The notes beneath the pieces are model-generated. The model had not been told where the DNA came from. It was given only the letters and a program-made list of their open reading frames with translations, and searched no databases. A stretch of DNA of 64,000 nucleotides, taken from contig JANXSN010000079.1 in assembly GCA_025352685.1 (NCBI GenBank), positions 50,827 to 114,826 of the forward strand, read 5' to 3'. Position numbers and translations under genes: made by a program. Source of the DNA: Sphingomonadales bacterium. Lineage in GTDB: Bacteria > Pseudomonadota > Alphaproteobacteria > Sphingomonadales > Sphingomonadaceae. Below are positions 35,861-44,945 of this stretch, in pieces; the stretch's first letter is position 1; every line of letters begins with the position of its first letter.

Positions 35861-38416
35861 TCAGTGTTTCGACATGCCTTTACTGAATGCCCGAGCGATC
35901 GAGGCCGATGTGTATGGCTTGGTAATGACCGCCGTGAGCCGATGCTCCACCGGGTAGTTGATACCATCACCATATCCGGTGGCAAATATGTGCGGCACTC
36001 CGAGCCATTGTAGGCGCGTCGCGATTGGCCAACTGCTCTCCCGGCCAAGATTGACGTCAAGCAAGGCAAAGCTCGGCGTTTCGAGGTCAATCAATCGAAG
36101 CGCCTCGGTGACGTTGCTCGCGATCACCACGCGCTCGGCGCCCAACTCGATCAGGACATCCTCGACATCGAGGGCAATCAGGACATTGTCTTCGACGGCC
36201 AGAACCAGACCCGACAGGCGGGACGGCGCTCCCGGGACCGGCGCGGCGATCGGCAGCGACTGAGACTCAGGGTCGCCGACAATGTGCCGAGACGGCAGGA
36301 CGAACTGCGCGTGAAGGCCTGAAGGCGCATAGTCCATCGTCGCTTGTCCGCCGAGCTCGTGGGGGATTGATTGCCGGATAATGGTCGACCCGAAGCCTTG
36401 TCGGGTAGGCTTCGCGACGGGCGGCCCGCCAGCCTCGTTCCAGTCGAGCGTGACATCTCCTTCGCCATCGCGTCGCCACGCGATGGCGACCCGCCCGGCA
36501 TTGCCGGCCAACGCGCCATGCTTGACCGCGTTGGTCACCAGTTCATGGATGACCAGCGCCACAGACGAAAATGCCTGGGGCTGCAACTGTATCGCTGGAC
36601 CGCTGGCATCGATCCGCGACACGCCCTCGCCGAGGAATGCCTCGGCTTCGGTGGCGATCAGCGCCGCCAGCGAGCTTGGCCCCCAGTTCTTCGCAGTGAT
36701 CTGATCATGTGCGCGGGCCAGCGCCTGAACCCGGTTGCCCAGGATTGTGGCAAAGGTATCAACATCAAGGGCGCTTGTGCGGCTTTGCGATACCAGGCTG
36801 CGGATCAGGCCAAGAATATTGCGAACGCGGTGGTTGAGTTCGGCGACGATAAGCTCGTGCCGCTGCGTCGCAGCCCGGCTTTCGATCTCGTTCATGCCCG
36901 TGAAATGGAGCATTGCTTCCAGAAGCGAGGCCCGCAGAAGCTCCGACACTCGCAGCTCTGCATCGCTCCACGGAGCCGATTGGCCGCGCTTGAGTTCGCG
37001 CCAGGCCTCGAAACTCTTGCGCGGCGTCAGCCGCGGGCCATTCGGCCCTTCAACGGTAAGTTTGCCCGGCTCGCCGGCCCATGACACTGAACGGGCGATC
37101 TCGTGCCTGAAAAATATCACATAATCGCGGGGTGCTCTCGAAATCGGCACGACCAGCATCCCGGCCGCGCGCTCGGCAAAGCCATCCGCTGGGGCATGAA
37201 ATTTTGCCAAGTGATCGGTCGAGAAAATCTGACTTGCAGCCGTGCGGTCGAGAAGAGACCGCAGTTCCGCCAATTCCTTAAGCGACGGGGTCGTACGCCT
37301 TAAAATTACCTTGTCGCCGATGCAAACTGCCAGCCCGTCGAAGGGCACGAGGTCCCGCAACTGCTCCGCCATATCGGCAATTCTCTGCTCCGGCGCGCCA
37401 CTGCGCAGCAAGGCTACACCAAGCTGACGCTGCAACTCGCCCATGCGCGTCTCATATGTCGCCAGTTCGGCGCGTTCCTGATCGGCGATGAGGAACGATA
37501 GAAGTTTTCCAAATAACTCGACAGTCGTGCGCTGTTCAAAGCCCACATGTCGTGCGGACATATGGTGGCAGGAAATCAGGCCCCACAAGCGACCGTCGCG
37601 GACAAGCGACACTGTCATCGTCGCGCCAACTCCCATGTTTTTCAGATATTCGATGCACATGATCGAATGGGCGCGAAGCGTGCTCATGGAGAGGTCAAGA
37701 GGCTCATGATTCGCATCAAGCTGGGGGACGACAAGGATCGGCGGAGCATCCACATCGGCGAGTAACCGCACGATATTGCGAACAAGCAAATCACGCGCCT
37801 GCCGGGGAATGTCCTCGGCCGGATAGCGAAGGCCGAGAAAAGGAGCCAGTCCGGCGCGTGCCCGTTCGGCGATGACCTCGCCAGAATCGTCGGCATGAAA
37901 GCGGTAGATCATCACGCGGTCGAAACCAGTCACGCTCTGGACTAGGCGCACTGCTTCGCGTGGCAGGTCCGTGTGACCCTGCATCCGAGACATCATCGAA
38001 CGGACCATCGCACCGGCATTTAATTTACCGGAAGCCTCACTCGGCTCTGCCTCGATAATAATCATTAAGCCCGAAATATGAACGGCGATGTCAAAAAGAA
38101 GCTTGCCGTTCTGAAGTGCTATTGCGAAAATGCACTCAACCGCGTCTGGGCCGCGCAGCATCGTCACGCGATTGCGAATGGTGCGGACCGCCTCCGGGAG
38201 AAACACGTCCCGAAGCGGCGTTCCCACCAATGCCTGAATGGAGCTACCCAGAAAGTCAAAAGCATTCGAGGATACGCGCGAGATCAGCCAGTCGGACGTA
38301 GTCGCGATGAGAAAGCCAACTGGTTGGATCGCCCCAATCTGGTGAATCGGCTCGAGGTCACAGCTGGTCAGATCGACCTTAGCATGAGCCTGCGTAACTA
38401 ACTCTAGCGCTGTCAC
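35861..38416 (-). CDS. bphP: Bacteriophytochrome histidine kinase with C-terminal receiver
   Basis: An 851-residue red/far-red light sensor, GTG start at 38416. Domains: PAS (about 15-120) with the biliverdin-attachment candidate Cys19 in CDLEPIHQIGAIQPVG; GAF (about 140-310) with YPAEDIPRQAR and the lid histidine in GLISCHH; PHY (about 320-510) including PRKSFEAWREL, the tongue region; a HisKA_2/HWE-type kinase with phospho-acceptor His529 in AELNHRVRN; and a C-terminal receiver with phospho-acceptor Asp787 in FALLDVNLG. The usual SPxH motif contacting the chromophore reads SIMC (HSIMCIEYLKNMGVGA), so that conserved His is missing. No heme oxygenase gene lies next to it. Confidence 0.92.
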   Translation of the reverse strand: MTALELVTQAHAKVDLTSCDLEPIHQIGAIQPVGFLIATTSDWLISRVSSNAFDFLGSSIQALVGTPLRDVFLPEAVRTIRNRVTMLRGPDAVECIFAIALQNGKLLFDIAVHISGLMIIIEAEPSEASGKLNAGAMVRSMMSRMQGHTDLPREAVRLVQSVTGFDRVMIYRFHADDSGEVIAERARAGLAPFLGLRYPAEDIPRQARDLLVRNIVRLLADVDAPPILVVPQLDANHEPLDLSMSTLRAHSIMCIEYLKNMGVGATMTVSLVRDGRLWGLISCHHMSARHVGFEQRTTVELFGKLLSFLIADQERAELATYETRMGELQRQLGVALLRSGAPEQRIADMAEQLRDLVPFDGLAVCIGDKVILRRTTPSLKELAELRSLLDRTAASQIFSTDHLAKFHAPADGFAERAAGMLVVPISRAPRDYVIFFRHEIARSVSWAGEPGKLTVEGPNGPRLTPRKSFEAWRELKRGQSAPWSDAELRVSELLRASLLEAMLHFTGMNEIESRAATQRHELIVAELNHRVRNILGLIRSLVSQSRTSALDVDTFATILGNRVQALARAHDQITAKNWGPSSLAALIATEAEAFLGEGVSRIDASGPAIQLQPQAFSSVALVIHELVTNAVKHGALAGNAGRVAIAWRRDGEGDVTLDWNEAGGPPVAKPTRQGFGSTIIRQSIPHELGGQATMDYAPSGLHAQFVLPSRHIVGDPESQSLPIAAPVPGAPSRLSGLVLAVEDNVLIALDVEDVLIELGAERVVIASNVTEALRLIDLETPSFALLDVNLGRESSWPIATRLQWLGVPHIFATGYGDGINYPVEHRLTAVITKPYTSASIARAFSKGMSKH

Positions 38417-38689
38417 AACAATGGCTTTCGGTGCCGATGTTAGGGCTTAGACTGCATCGGCCAACAGAAGTATATTGCTATGCGGTCGCAGGCGGGGCGT
38501 CAATGACTTCCCAATGAAAGGACAGACACTGGAATTGCACTCTACCGAGGGACTCCGCATAGCTGGCAGCAATGGAGCATGAATTATTAACCCTTAGCCC
38601 TGGAATTCCCGATCCACTCACGATCGTTCTTCTCTTGGGTGAATGCCGTGGTTCACCAGATTCCGATTAGGACGCAGACGGACCGCTTC

Positions 38690-39020
38690 TCGCCACTGCT
38701 CTTACCGCGTTGGTGCCATCCTCAGCGTCCGCCCATAGTAGCTTCTCGATCACGATTGGATCTGGCTATGGCAATGGCTATTCGAGCTACGGCTAGCCGA
38801 TTTACGGCTACGGGGATGCGGGAAATTCCCAGCATGCTCGCCACGAGCAGCAGCCTGACGACCTCAACGACGAACATGGCGATGTCCATGATCAGATTGA
38901 GCAAGAGCACGCCCAAGCTCATGCGCAAGGTCTAGATCCCAGGCGACATGCGCAGCTTTATCGCCAGCTGCAAATCAGCACGACTATGCTCATTATTATC
39001 TTGCCAAGAGCGCGCGATAG
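38690..39020 (+). pseudogene. Broken paralogue of the His/Gln-rich secreted protein family
   Basis: In one frame from about 38696 the sequence reads a signal-peptide-like LLATALTALVPSSASAH, then SITIGSGYGNGYSSYG followed by an in-frame TAG. It continues PIYGYGDAGN and DEHGDVHDQIEQEHAQAHAQ-GLDP, matching the intact genes at 45.1 and 45.7 kb. A frameshift near 38975 moves the tail (QHDYAHYYLAK) to another frame, ending at a TAG at 39018-39020. No in-frame start codon remains; a TAG lies at 38678. At least one stop and one frameshift make it non-functional. Confidence 0.75.
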
Positions 39021-39098
39021 CGGGCTTTCCAGATTTGAGCTCGAAGGTCCGAAATCCGCGCTCCTCCGCCACATCGCCGCACGGCCCTCATTCGGGCA

Positions 39099-40019
39099 TC
39101 ATATACTCAAAACCGCGCGCAAAGCCGAAAGGGCATTGGCGTGTTTGGCGGAGTTGGCCACCTTGAGCTTGCGGATATTGGCCAGTTTGAATTGCACCGC
39201 AGGCAGGCGCTCCAGTTCGGCCATGCCGGACAGCTTCCAATCCGGTTCCCCTGCCTTGAAGCTGAGCAGCAGAGCTTTATCGTCCGCAGTGAGCGCCGCG
39301 CCCAGTTGCGCGACGAGGCGCTGCCGCGTGGCTTCATAATCGTCGTAGGTGAATGGCAAAAAGGCCATGCCCGCAAACTGACCGTCCAAGGCGTGGCGCT
39401 GATCCTTGAGCTTGGGTGAAAGCACGTCGGCTAAGGGCCGCGGATGGCTGAGCAATGCGGCGATCAAGCCGTTTCTGATTTCATCGGTGATGCCCTCGGC
39501 ATCCAGCAGCAGCTTGACGTCGAACAGGTCGCGCGGGTGTTGGCGATCAAGCGCCGCACACAGCTTGCCTCCATAGAGCTCTCCAGCGGCAACAACCTTC
39601 ATTTCGAGGAATAAGCCAAACTCCTCCTGCACCTTTTGCGCGCAATCGAGCGCGCGCGACGCGAACATATGGCCGCGCATCGTCGTATTGACTTCGATTT
39701 TAACCTGGGTGCGCAGAAGCTGACAGTGCAGCTTGGCTTCCGTGCCGTCGCTCTGGGCAACAACCGTCACCGTGATGCCGGGAACAGACTTTTCAATATT
39801 GCCCTTGATCCGCGTCAGCGCGGCCGCAATGTTGGCGAGCGCGGTTTCCCGGTCATCGAACGGCAGATAGGTGAGGTCGATGTCCACCGACAGGCGCGGG
39901 AGATTGCGTTCAAACAGGTTGATGGCGGTGCCACCTTTGAGTCCAAAAACCTCCTCCCGAGCGACGGATGGCAGGATGCGCAGCAGCAATATGACCTGTT
40001 CGCGGTAGCGATCAGCCAT
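39099..40019 (-). CDS. abiEii: AbiEii/AbiGii family nucleotidyltransferase toxin
   Basis: A 306-residue toxin of an AbiE-type toxin-antitoxin and phage abortive-infection system. The DNA polymerase beta-like nucleotidyltransferase core has GLKGGTAINLFERNLPRLS-VDIDLTY, i.e. the Gly-rich segment at 28-31 and the metal-binding pair Asp46-x-Asp48. Further conserved positions are VKIEVN and the C-terminal DLFDVKLLLD. AbiEii proteins transfer nucleotides to tRNA in characterised relatives. The start overlaps the end of the antitoxin gene by 8 bp, giving translational coupling in the usual antitoxin-first order. The frame is intact, so the system could be active. Confidence 0.92.
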   Translation of the reverse strand: MADRYREQVILLLRILPSVAREEVFGLKGGTAINLFERNLPRLSVDIDLTYLPFDDRETALANIAAALTRIKGNIEKSVPGITVTVVAQSDGTEAKLHCQLLRTQVKIEVNTTMRGHMFASRALDCAQKVQEEFGLFLEMKVVAAGELYGGKLCAALDRQHPRDLFDVKLLLDAEGITDEIRNGLIAALLSHPRPLADVLSPKLKDQRHALDGQFAGMAFLPFTYDDYEATRQRLVAQLGAALTADDKALLLSFKAGEPDWKLSGMAELERLPAVQFKLANIRKLKVANSAKHANALSALRAVLSI

Positions 40020-40782
40020 TGTCCACTAACTCTCTTGGAAGCGTCAGCCGGGAACCGGCGTGATATACGCCGCCTTTGACGATGCTGCGCGCGCCCGATC
40101 CAAGATCTATCCGGGTGAGGTCGAGACGTTTCAGCACCGGCAAGGCGTTTTTCTCGGCAACAAACAGGAACAGTCGCCGCACCTTTATCGAATTGCAAGC
40201 TTCGAGGAGTGTCTGCATAAGGTCGGGTCTGAGCGTCAGCAGCCCTTGTGCGACTTCGACGCTTTCCATCAGGTCGATACGGTCAGGGCTGAGATACAGG
40301 CATTCTAATATGGCGCGTTCCGGGGTGGATAGGGTGAGCCGATGACCCTGGACATCATCAGCGTGCAGCCCAAGGCCATCTGGCAACAGCTTGGTTGCGA
40401 CGTGGCGGATTGCCGCCCCCCAGTCCCGGCTTTTGAACCATGCGGGCAACACAAGATCCGGCGCTGAAAACAGGAATACCGCTTCATGCCCGAACCGGAG
40501 ATATTGCTGATGGCCCTGCACGGCGAGCGCGCTCAGCGCCCCGACATGGACACCCATCTTCAATTGGGTTTGCAGACTTTCCACCGCGCCGGGCCAGCTT
40601 ACGCTATCATTCGGGCGCTTGAAGGCGCCGACCCCGACACGATCCATCCAGCCATTTTTGACATAGTGCCGCGCAAGCCCGTGGGATATGCCTAGGTCAG
40701 CAAGGCGCGCGGAGGTCATCACGACATGGGCGGGCCATAGATCGAGGAGGCGCTTTAATTTTCCTGTCTCATGCGCAGTCAT
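40012..40782 (-). CDS. abiEi: AbiEi-family antitoxin, transcriptional repressor
   Basis: A 256-residue antitoxin partner of the downstream AbiEii-like toxin. The N-terminal winged helix (KLKRLLDLWPAHVVMTSARL, then LADLGISHGLARHYVKNGW) matches the AbiEi N-terminal DNA-binding domain. It is followed by a domain with GHRLTLSTPERAILECLYL, a segment typical of AbiEi_C proteins. AbiEi proteins both neutralise the toxin and repress their own promoter through inverted repeats. The start is ATG 40782 and the stop lies inside the first codons of the toxin gene. Confidence 0.9.
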   Translation of the reverse strand: MTAHETGKLKRLLDLWPAHVVMTSARLADLGISHGLARHYVKNGWMDRVGVGAFKRPNDSVSWPGAVESLQTQLKMGVHVGALSALAVQGHQQYLRFGHEAVFLFSAPDLVLPAWFKSRDWGAAIRHVATKLLPDGLGLHADDVQGHRLTLSTPERAILECLYLSPDRIDLMESVEVAQGLLTLRPDLMQTLLEACNSIKVRRLFLFVAEKNALPVLKRLDLTRIDLGSGARSIVKGGVYHAGSRLTLPRELVDNG

Positions 40783-40879
40783 GGTGCATTTATGCCGGGA
40801 AATTTAATGGACTTCAATGGGTGGTGACGCCGATTCATTAAAATATCTGTTAAATCTGTATCATGGGTGCATCCCTAAG

Positions 40880-40897
40880 CCAATTTTCAAATTGGCA
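40880..40897. repeat. 18-bp inverted repeat upstream of the abiE operon
   Basis: A perfect 8-bp inverted repeat, GCCAATTT-TC-AAATTGGC, about 100 bp upstream of the antitoxin start. AbiEi antitoxins act on inverted repeats upstream of their genes, so it is a candidate operator; a hairpin or another regulator's site is equally possible. Confidence 0.4.
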
Positions 40898-41274
40898 GCC
40901 TGCACTGGTTCAGCGTCGCCAATCGGACCTGACCACAACATTTTGTGACTTAAGCGCGGCCTATCGCAACTTTTTGGGGTTTACTCCCATCTGATGGGAT
41001 GCCGCTAAGCGCGGCGTCCAGTCCTCCGGCGTAGGCAACCCAAGGGGACTACGCGGTTCACTTTGGCCTTTCTGGCGCAGATTACCCGCAGCCCGAAGAG
41101 CATATATAGGGGAATAATGGTCGTATAAGAGGTTCGTCTGTATTCGACGAACAGAATGTGAACGGTTGTCGCTGATGATAATCCGGGATGATGCGAGCGT
41201 CAGGACTTTGCTTTGCGTTTGACCAGCTTGCCGGGTTTGCGCCCGAGTCCGATTTGACCGCGATGGCGCAGCGA
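40898..41274. other. Region between abiEi and the small gene, no clear gene
   Basis: I see no intact gene. On the minus strand the frame of the next gene stays open for about 24 codons after its stop (41200-41274), reading SLRHRGQIGLGRKPGKLVKR and ending in basic residues before a TGA at 41200-41202. This may be a lost C-terminus of that gene. The rest (about 40900-41200) shows no recognised feature. Confidence 0.35.
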
Positions 41275-41667
41275 TCAGGGGTAGCGGTCCAGGTCCTTGA
41301 TCGTTCTCCTGTGGCACTTGAGGTGATGCTTCATCAACCGGATGTCATGGAAGTAATCCTGTTCCTGCTGAAATTCGCAATCTGGATCGATGTGGAAGGG
41401 GTTGCGGATAAAGCACTCGAACAGATTGATGCCATCATAGGTGTCGATAACCCGTTCGAGGCTTTTCGCCATATGATGCAAAGGCGATCCTGGCTCGTTT
41501 GCATCCCTGATCTGATGAAGACGCAGGTGGATGTGCTGCAGCAGGTCTGTCCGCATGTAGCTGTTCAAAAGCATGAGGGAGTGGGCTGGCGTCTTCGGGA
41601 CTGCGAAGCCCATCTTGTCTTCCGGCGGCAGGTCGGCGCCATCCTGGTGGCCGCAATTTTTAGTCAT
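41275..41667 (-). CDS. Unrecognised 130-residue protein
   Basis: I do not recognise the family. From ATG 41667 the frame gives a soluble, mixed-charge protein without signal peptide or membrane helix. It is rich in His (LLQHIHLRLHQI, PLHHMAKSLER, IRLMKHHLKCH) and aromatic/acidic residues (YDGINLFECFIRNPFHIDPD, QEQDYFHDI). The regular composition and the lack of a competing frame support a real gene. It lies between an AbiE system and a copper/metal region, among decayed genes. The ribosome site is weak, and the frame remains open beyond the stop, so it may be a shortened version. Confidence 0.5.
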   Translation of the reverse strand: MTKNCGHQDGADLPPEDKMGFAVPKTPAHSLMLLNSYMRTDLLQHIHLRLHQIRDANEPGSPLHHMAKSLERVIDTYDGINLFECFIRNPFHIDPDCEFQQEQDYFHDIRLMKHHLKCHRRTIKDLDRYP

Positions 41668-42233
41668 CACATTTCGCCCACAAGAGATTTCGCGCCAATG
41701 CCGATGTGCCGATGACGCCGCTAAACACGTGCCCGGCCTTTCCAACAAACCCCGGTTTGATGCGAAGGCTGTCGCTGGCGCCGTGGTGGCGCTTGAGCCT
41801 TCTCATATTTCCCAAAAACCCGCCCAGAAGCCTGTCGCCAATAACCCCTGCCCAGACTCGACCACAAGCATGATCCGCGCGCGGGCACCTTCAGCACGAT
41901 GTTTCCCGGCTTCGCGATCTCGACCATGTAATCGAGGGCGCGACATTATTGGCCGCAACTGGCCGCTTATGCGGCTGCGGGGGAGGCGATAAGCCGGACA
42001 CTTCCCGCCGCCAAAATTGCTACCTGCTCAGAGATTCCCAAAACCCGCCAGTCCGCTAAACGGCCATTTCCGATCGCCGCGAACGCCCCTCGTGGACGCG
42101 CATGAACGTCAGCTATCGGTGGGCGATTTGAACTAGCCGATTGGCCGCTATTGAGCGGTTGCCGTCGATAGCAATCAGCGTGAACGGGAGCCTCATCCTT
42201 TTGATATCGATCACTCGGCGAGGAACCACGCCT
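41668..42233. other. Intergenic region, no gene seen
   Basis: About 565 bp with no supported coding frame. It contains short imperfect repeats of the kind GGCCGCAACTGGCCGCTTAT and GATTGGCCGCTATTGAGCGG (around 41950 and 42140), similar to degenerate intergenic sequence frequent in sphingomonad genomes. Function unknown. Confidence 0.35.
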
Positions 42234-43235
42234 TCATAATTTGGGTTCCATTACGCGCAGTACCGAGACAGAATTTGCATTGCGAAGCGGAAAATAGACC
42301 CGGTGCGTGACATCATCGACGGCGACGACATGGGCGTTGTCGGCTAGCTTGGCCTCACCAATCTTGCTTGGCACCGATCCTGTGATGTCGAACACCGACA
42401 CGATTCCGCTTTCGCCCGCGACATAGAGCCGCTTCATCGCAAAATCGGCCGCCATCACGTCGGGTCCCGCGCCAACGGACTGGAGGTCGACCAGTTTGTG
42501 CTCGGCAATTGAGAATGTCGCCAGCTTCGCATTATCTTCGCACGCAGCATAGGCAAGCTGGCGCGAAGGATCGAGCTGGAGGCCGTGGGTGCCGACGCAT
42601 CCGGTGAGTTTCCAGCGCCCGACAACAATATCCTTGGCGGGATCGATGGCGACCAGTTCATTGTTGGTCTGGTCGTTGGAGTAGATCAGCCCGTCGGCGC
42701 TGTTAAACTGCGTGTTCCCCACCTCGCCGCCGATAGGGATCAGCTTCAACAACTGATTTTTGGCGACAGCGATCGCCGCAATGGTCTTGCCATGTTCGTC
42801 GGAGACATAAATCTTGTTAAGTTGCGGCGTCCACGCGAGGCCATCCGGATAATGCCCGGCGGGCACGCGCTGGATTATTTCGAACGTGGATTCGTCGATG
42901 GTGACCAGTTCGTTGGTGCCGGTCGCCGTCGCATAGGCCCGGCCCTGCGCTGGCACGGTGATGACGCCATGGACATGCATGATATTTGAAATCGTTTTGA
43001 TGAGCTTGTTCGTGTGCGTATCGAAAACCAGCACCCGGCTTTCGGCGAGGTCGGCGATGAACAGCAGCCCGGTTTTGGGGTCAATGCTTTCATAATCGTA
43101 ACGGGATGTCGGCTGACCGAGCGGCACGTCGGCAACAAGGCGAAGTGGCAACGGTTTGACGGGCGGGCCCGCCTGACAGGCGGTGCTGGCAAGCAGCATC
43201 GCCGCAAGTACTACGCGCCGACCCACCAACATCAT
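42234..43235 (-). CDS. YncE-like beta-propeller protein, exported
   Basis: A 333-residue protein with a signal sequence (RRVVLAAMLLASTACQAG; the Cys could be lipidated although the lipobox is atypical). Repeated blade motifs follow: GLLFIADLAESRVLVFDTHT, NKIYVSDEHGKTIAAIAV, RQLAYAACEDNAKLATFSI and KRLYVAGESGIVSVFDI. These are typical of YVTN/lactonase-like propellers. The function of such proteins in metal-resistance surroundings is unknown; DNA or metal-cofactor binding has been suggested for relatives. Its ATG overlaps the stop of a 25-codon ORF upstream. Confidence 0.82.
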   Translation of the reverse strand: MMLVGRRVVLAAMLLASTACQAGPPVKPLPLRLVADVPLGQPTSRYDYESIDPKTGLLFIADLAESRVLVFDTHTNKLIKTISNIMHVHGVITVPAQGRAYATATGTNELVTIDESTFEIIQRVPAGHYPDGLAWTPQLNKIYVSDEHGKTIAAIAVAKNQLLKLIPIGGEVGNTQFNSADGLIYSNDQTNNELVAIDPAKDIVVGRWKLTGCVGTHGLQLDPSRQLAYAACEDNAKLATFSIAEHKLVDLQSVGAGPDVMAADFAMKRLYVAGESGIVSVFDITGSVPSKIGEAKLADNAHVVAVDDVTHRVYFPLRNANSVSVLRVMEPKL

Positions 43236-43309
43236 GCGGCAGCCCTTGCAACCGCGAGCATGGCAGCGCCGGTCAAGAGATCGCGGCGGTCGAGTGTCGG
43301 TTTAGTCAT
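43232..43309 (-). CDS. Tiny ORF (25 codons) coupled to the beta-propeller gene
   Basis: ATG at 43309 preceded by CAGGAG, encoding MTKPTLDRRDLLTGAAMLAV and ending in TGA at 43232-43234, which overlaps the ATGATG start of the propeller gene. The RRDLLTGAA pattern resembles a twin-arginine signal start. It could be the remnant of a Tat-exported protein, or a translated leader that couples ribosomes into the next gene. It is included because the ribosome site is better than that of the downstream gene. Confidence 0.45.
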   Translation of the reverse strand: MTKPTLDRRDLLTGAAMLAVARAAA

Positions 43310-43329
43310 AGCAACGTCTCCTGAAAAGC

Positions 43330-43868
43330 GGACGATAGACAGTCTATGCGGCAGTCACGCGACGAAGCCGACTAGAAGTAGTGCAATCCCCGCTTCCGAC
43401 GCGCCGCCAAGCGCAGTGAAGGCACTGATCTTGAGGCGAAGACCGCAAGGATGGCGAGTGCTGAGATCAACGCCAGCCACCACTGGGAAGTCAGACTGGA
43501 TCGGTCCCGCCGCAAACGCCTTCACGGTCCGAACGATCGAGCGGATCGCAAATCAGCTGGCGAGATTCAGAAACACGCCGACAACGGCTGCCGTAATTTC
43601 GGACAGTGCGCCGGTCAGCGCGACATTGCCGCACATCCGCTCGATGAACGGCGCGCCGGGGTTCCGATAGGCGCCCAGCAAGCCGACGAATTGCAACACC
43701 ATGATGAGCGGACCCGGCGTCGTCTCCGCCATCCAGAGGCCATTCAGCAGCTCACGCGGCGAAAGCCAGTTATAAGTCGTGACCGCCTGCTGTGCGACAT
43801 AAGCGAGCACCGAATAAGCTCCACCGAACGTTACCACCGCCATCGTCGAAAAGAAGGTCGAGATCAGC
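43330..43868 (-). pseudogene. chrA: chrA chromate transporter remnant
   Basis: On the minus strand, ALISTFFSTMAVVTFGGAYS followed by VLAYVAQQAVTTYNWLSP and MAETTPGPLIMVLQFVGLLG are unmistakable chromate transporter (CHR family, second half) sequence. An internal stretch of about 25 residues between GAYRNPG and FIERMCGNVALTGAL is missing compared with normal ChrA. A TGA follows FLNLAS where Trp is expected (FAIRSIV continues in frame), and further frameshifts occur before the end. The first half of the gene cannot be followed upstream of 43868, where a TAA interrupts the frame. Clearly non-functional. Confidence 0.8.
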
Positions 43869-44389
43869 GCTTACTGGAAAGTTGCTGGTGCGGAGCGGGA
43901 ACGCCGTTGGCATGTTTTGGAATGGAGGTTTCCACCAGCCACAGGTCCATCCCCCCAAGGCACCGCGGCCAAAACGACCGCCTGCAGGACCAACTGTTTT
44001 CGTGTACATCACGGAGCCCGGCGCGAGATCGGCGCTGAAGCCTATTCTTGCGACGCCGTTGCTCCCGCCTTTGCTGGCTAGGTCCCAGACCCTCGGCCTT
44101 CACCTGACCCTATCCCGGCGCCAGAGCCATTTAGAAGGGCGCTGAGCCATAATAGATAGCACTACCAACAGGCTCTGGAACACTATAGCGCCCTCTGTGG
44201 TGAATTGGCGGGGCGTTATCTTGGTCACTTGCAGGTCCACAGACTCCTAGACGGGCACGGCCAATGCGTTGAGCTAGCCATCGTTGAGCAACAAGCCGAA
44301 GGCATGAAACCAATGGTTCAACCCAAACCCCGGCGTGACCAGCACAACGACAAGCTCCGGGATCATCGCTATCGGCGACTGCGCTAGGC
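43869..44389. other. Degenerate sequence between two transporter remnants
   Basis: About 520 bp without an intact gene. On the minus strand a few short stretches (VLQAVVLAAV near 43990) may derive from the linker of the decayed chrA gene, but the frame is lost. Nothing else is recognised. Confidence 0.35.
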
Positions 44390-44945
44390 GACGCACTCCA
44401 TTGGTTACAATCGTACTGTTGCCCTTGCCGCAACAGACCGCGATCTAATTCGGACGAGATTCGGTCTGCTGACGATGGCAGCGCTTTTCACAATTGGCGC
44501 CGTTGTCTGGCCAATCGTGCTCGGCGGACTACTCATCCTGGGTATTGCCTATTCGACGAGCGTGACGCCTTCGGGCCGCTTACTCCGCCGCTCTGCCAAC
44601 GCCGAAGATCGTCCCGCTTTGTTTGCTGCCCAGTTCGCGCTCAGCCACGGTTTCTGGCCAATTGCCTATCCCCTCGCGGGCCAAATCGGCGCTCACATCG
44701 GCATGAAAGCGGCATTTGCGGCGCCGGCCGCCGTCGCCAGCATCGGCATCGGCATCGGCACAATTACTGCATTACGGCTATGGCCCGTTAGCGAGGCTAA
44801 CATTGTCCCGCATACCCACGACGAATTGCCTGCCGATCATCCGCATTTGCGCGACGGGCATAAATCCCAAACGGGTCACCATTTCGTGATCGACGACTTG
44901 CATACGAACTGGCCTGCCGTGCCCCGCTCAATGTCAGACGGTTGA
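44390..44945 (+). pseudogene. 5'-truncated MFS metal-type transporter
   Basis: The open frame from 44390 encodes only the C-terminal half of a major facilitator protein: RFGLLTMAALFTIGAVVWPI, the conserved TPSGRLLRRSANAEDRPALF and AAQFALSHGFWPIAYPLAG. It ends in a His-rich tail (HTHDELPADHPHLRDGHK) and VIDDLHTNWP. Proteins with this tail occur in metal-resistance neighbourhoods. The first half is absent: upstream sequence is unrelated and a TAG precedes the frame. A start at 44475 could yield 156 residues, but half a transporter is unlikely to work. Confidence 0.7.

Noticed and set aside
40961..41317. 118-codon minus-strand frame next to the small unrecognised gene
   Set aside because: Composition looks random, it overlaps the better gene and its possible extension in another frame, and it has no ribosome site.
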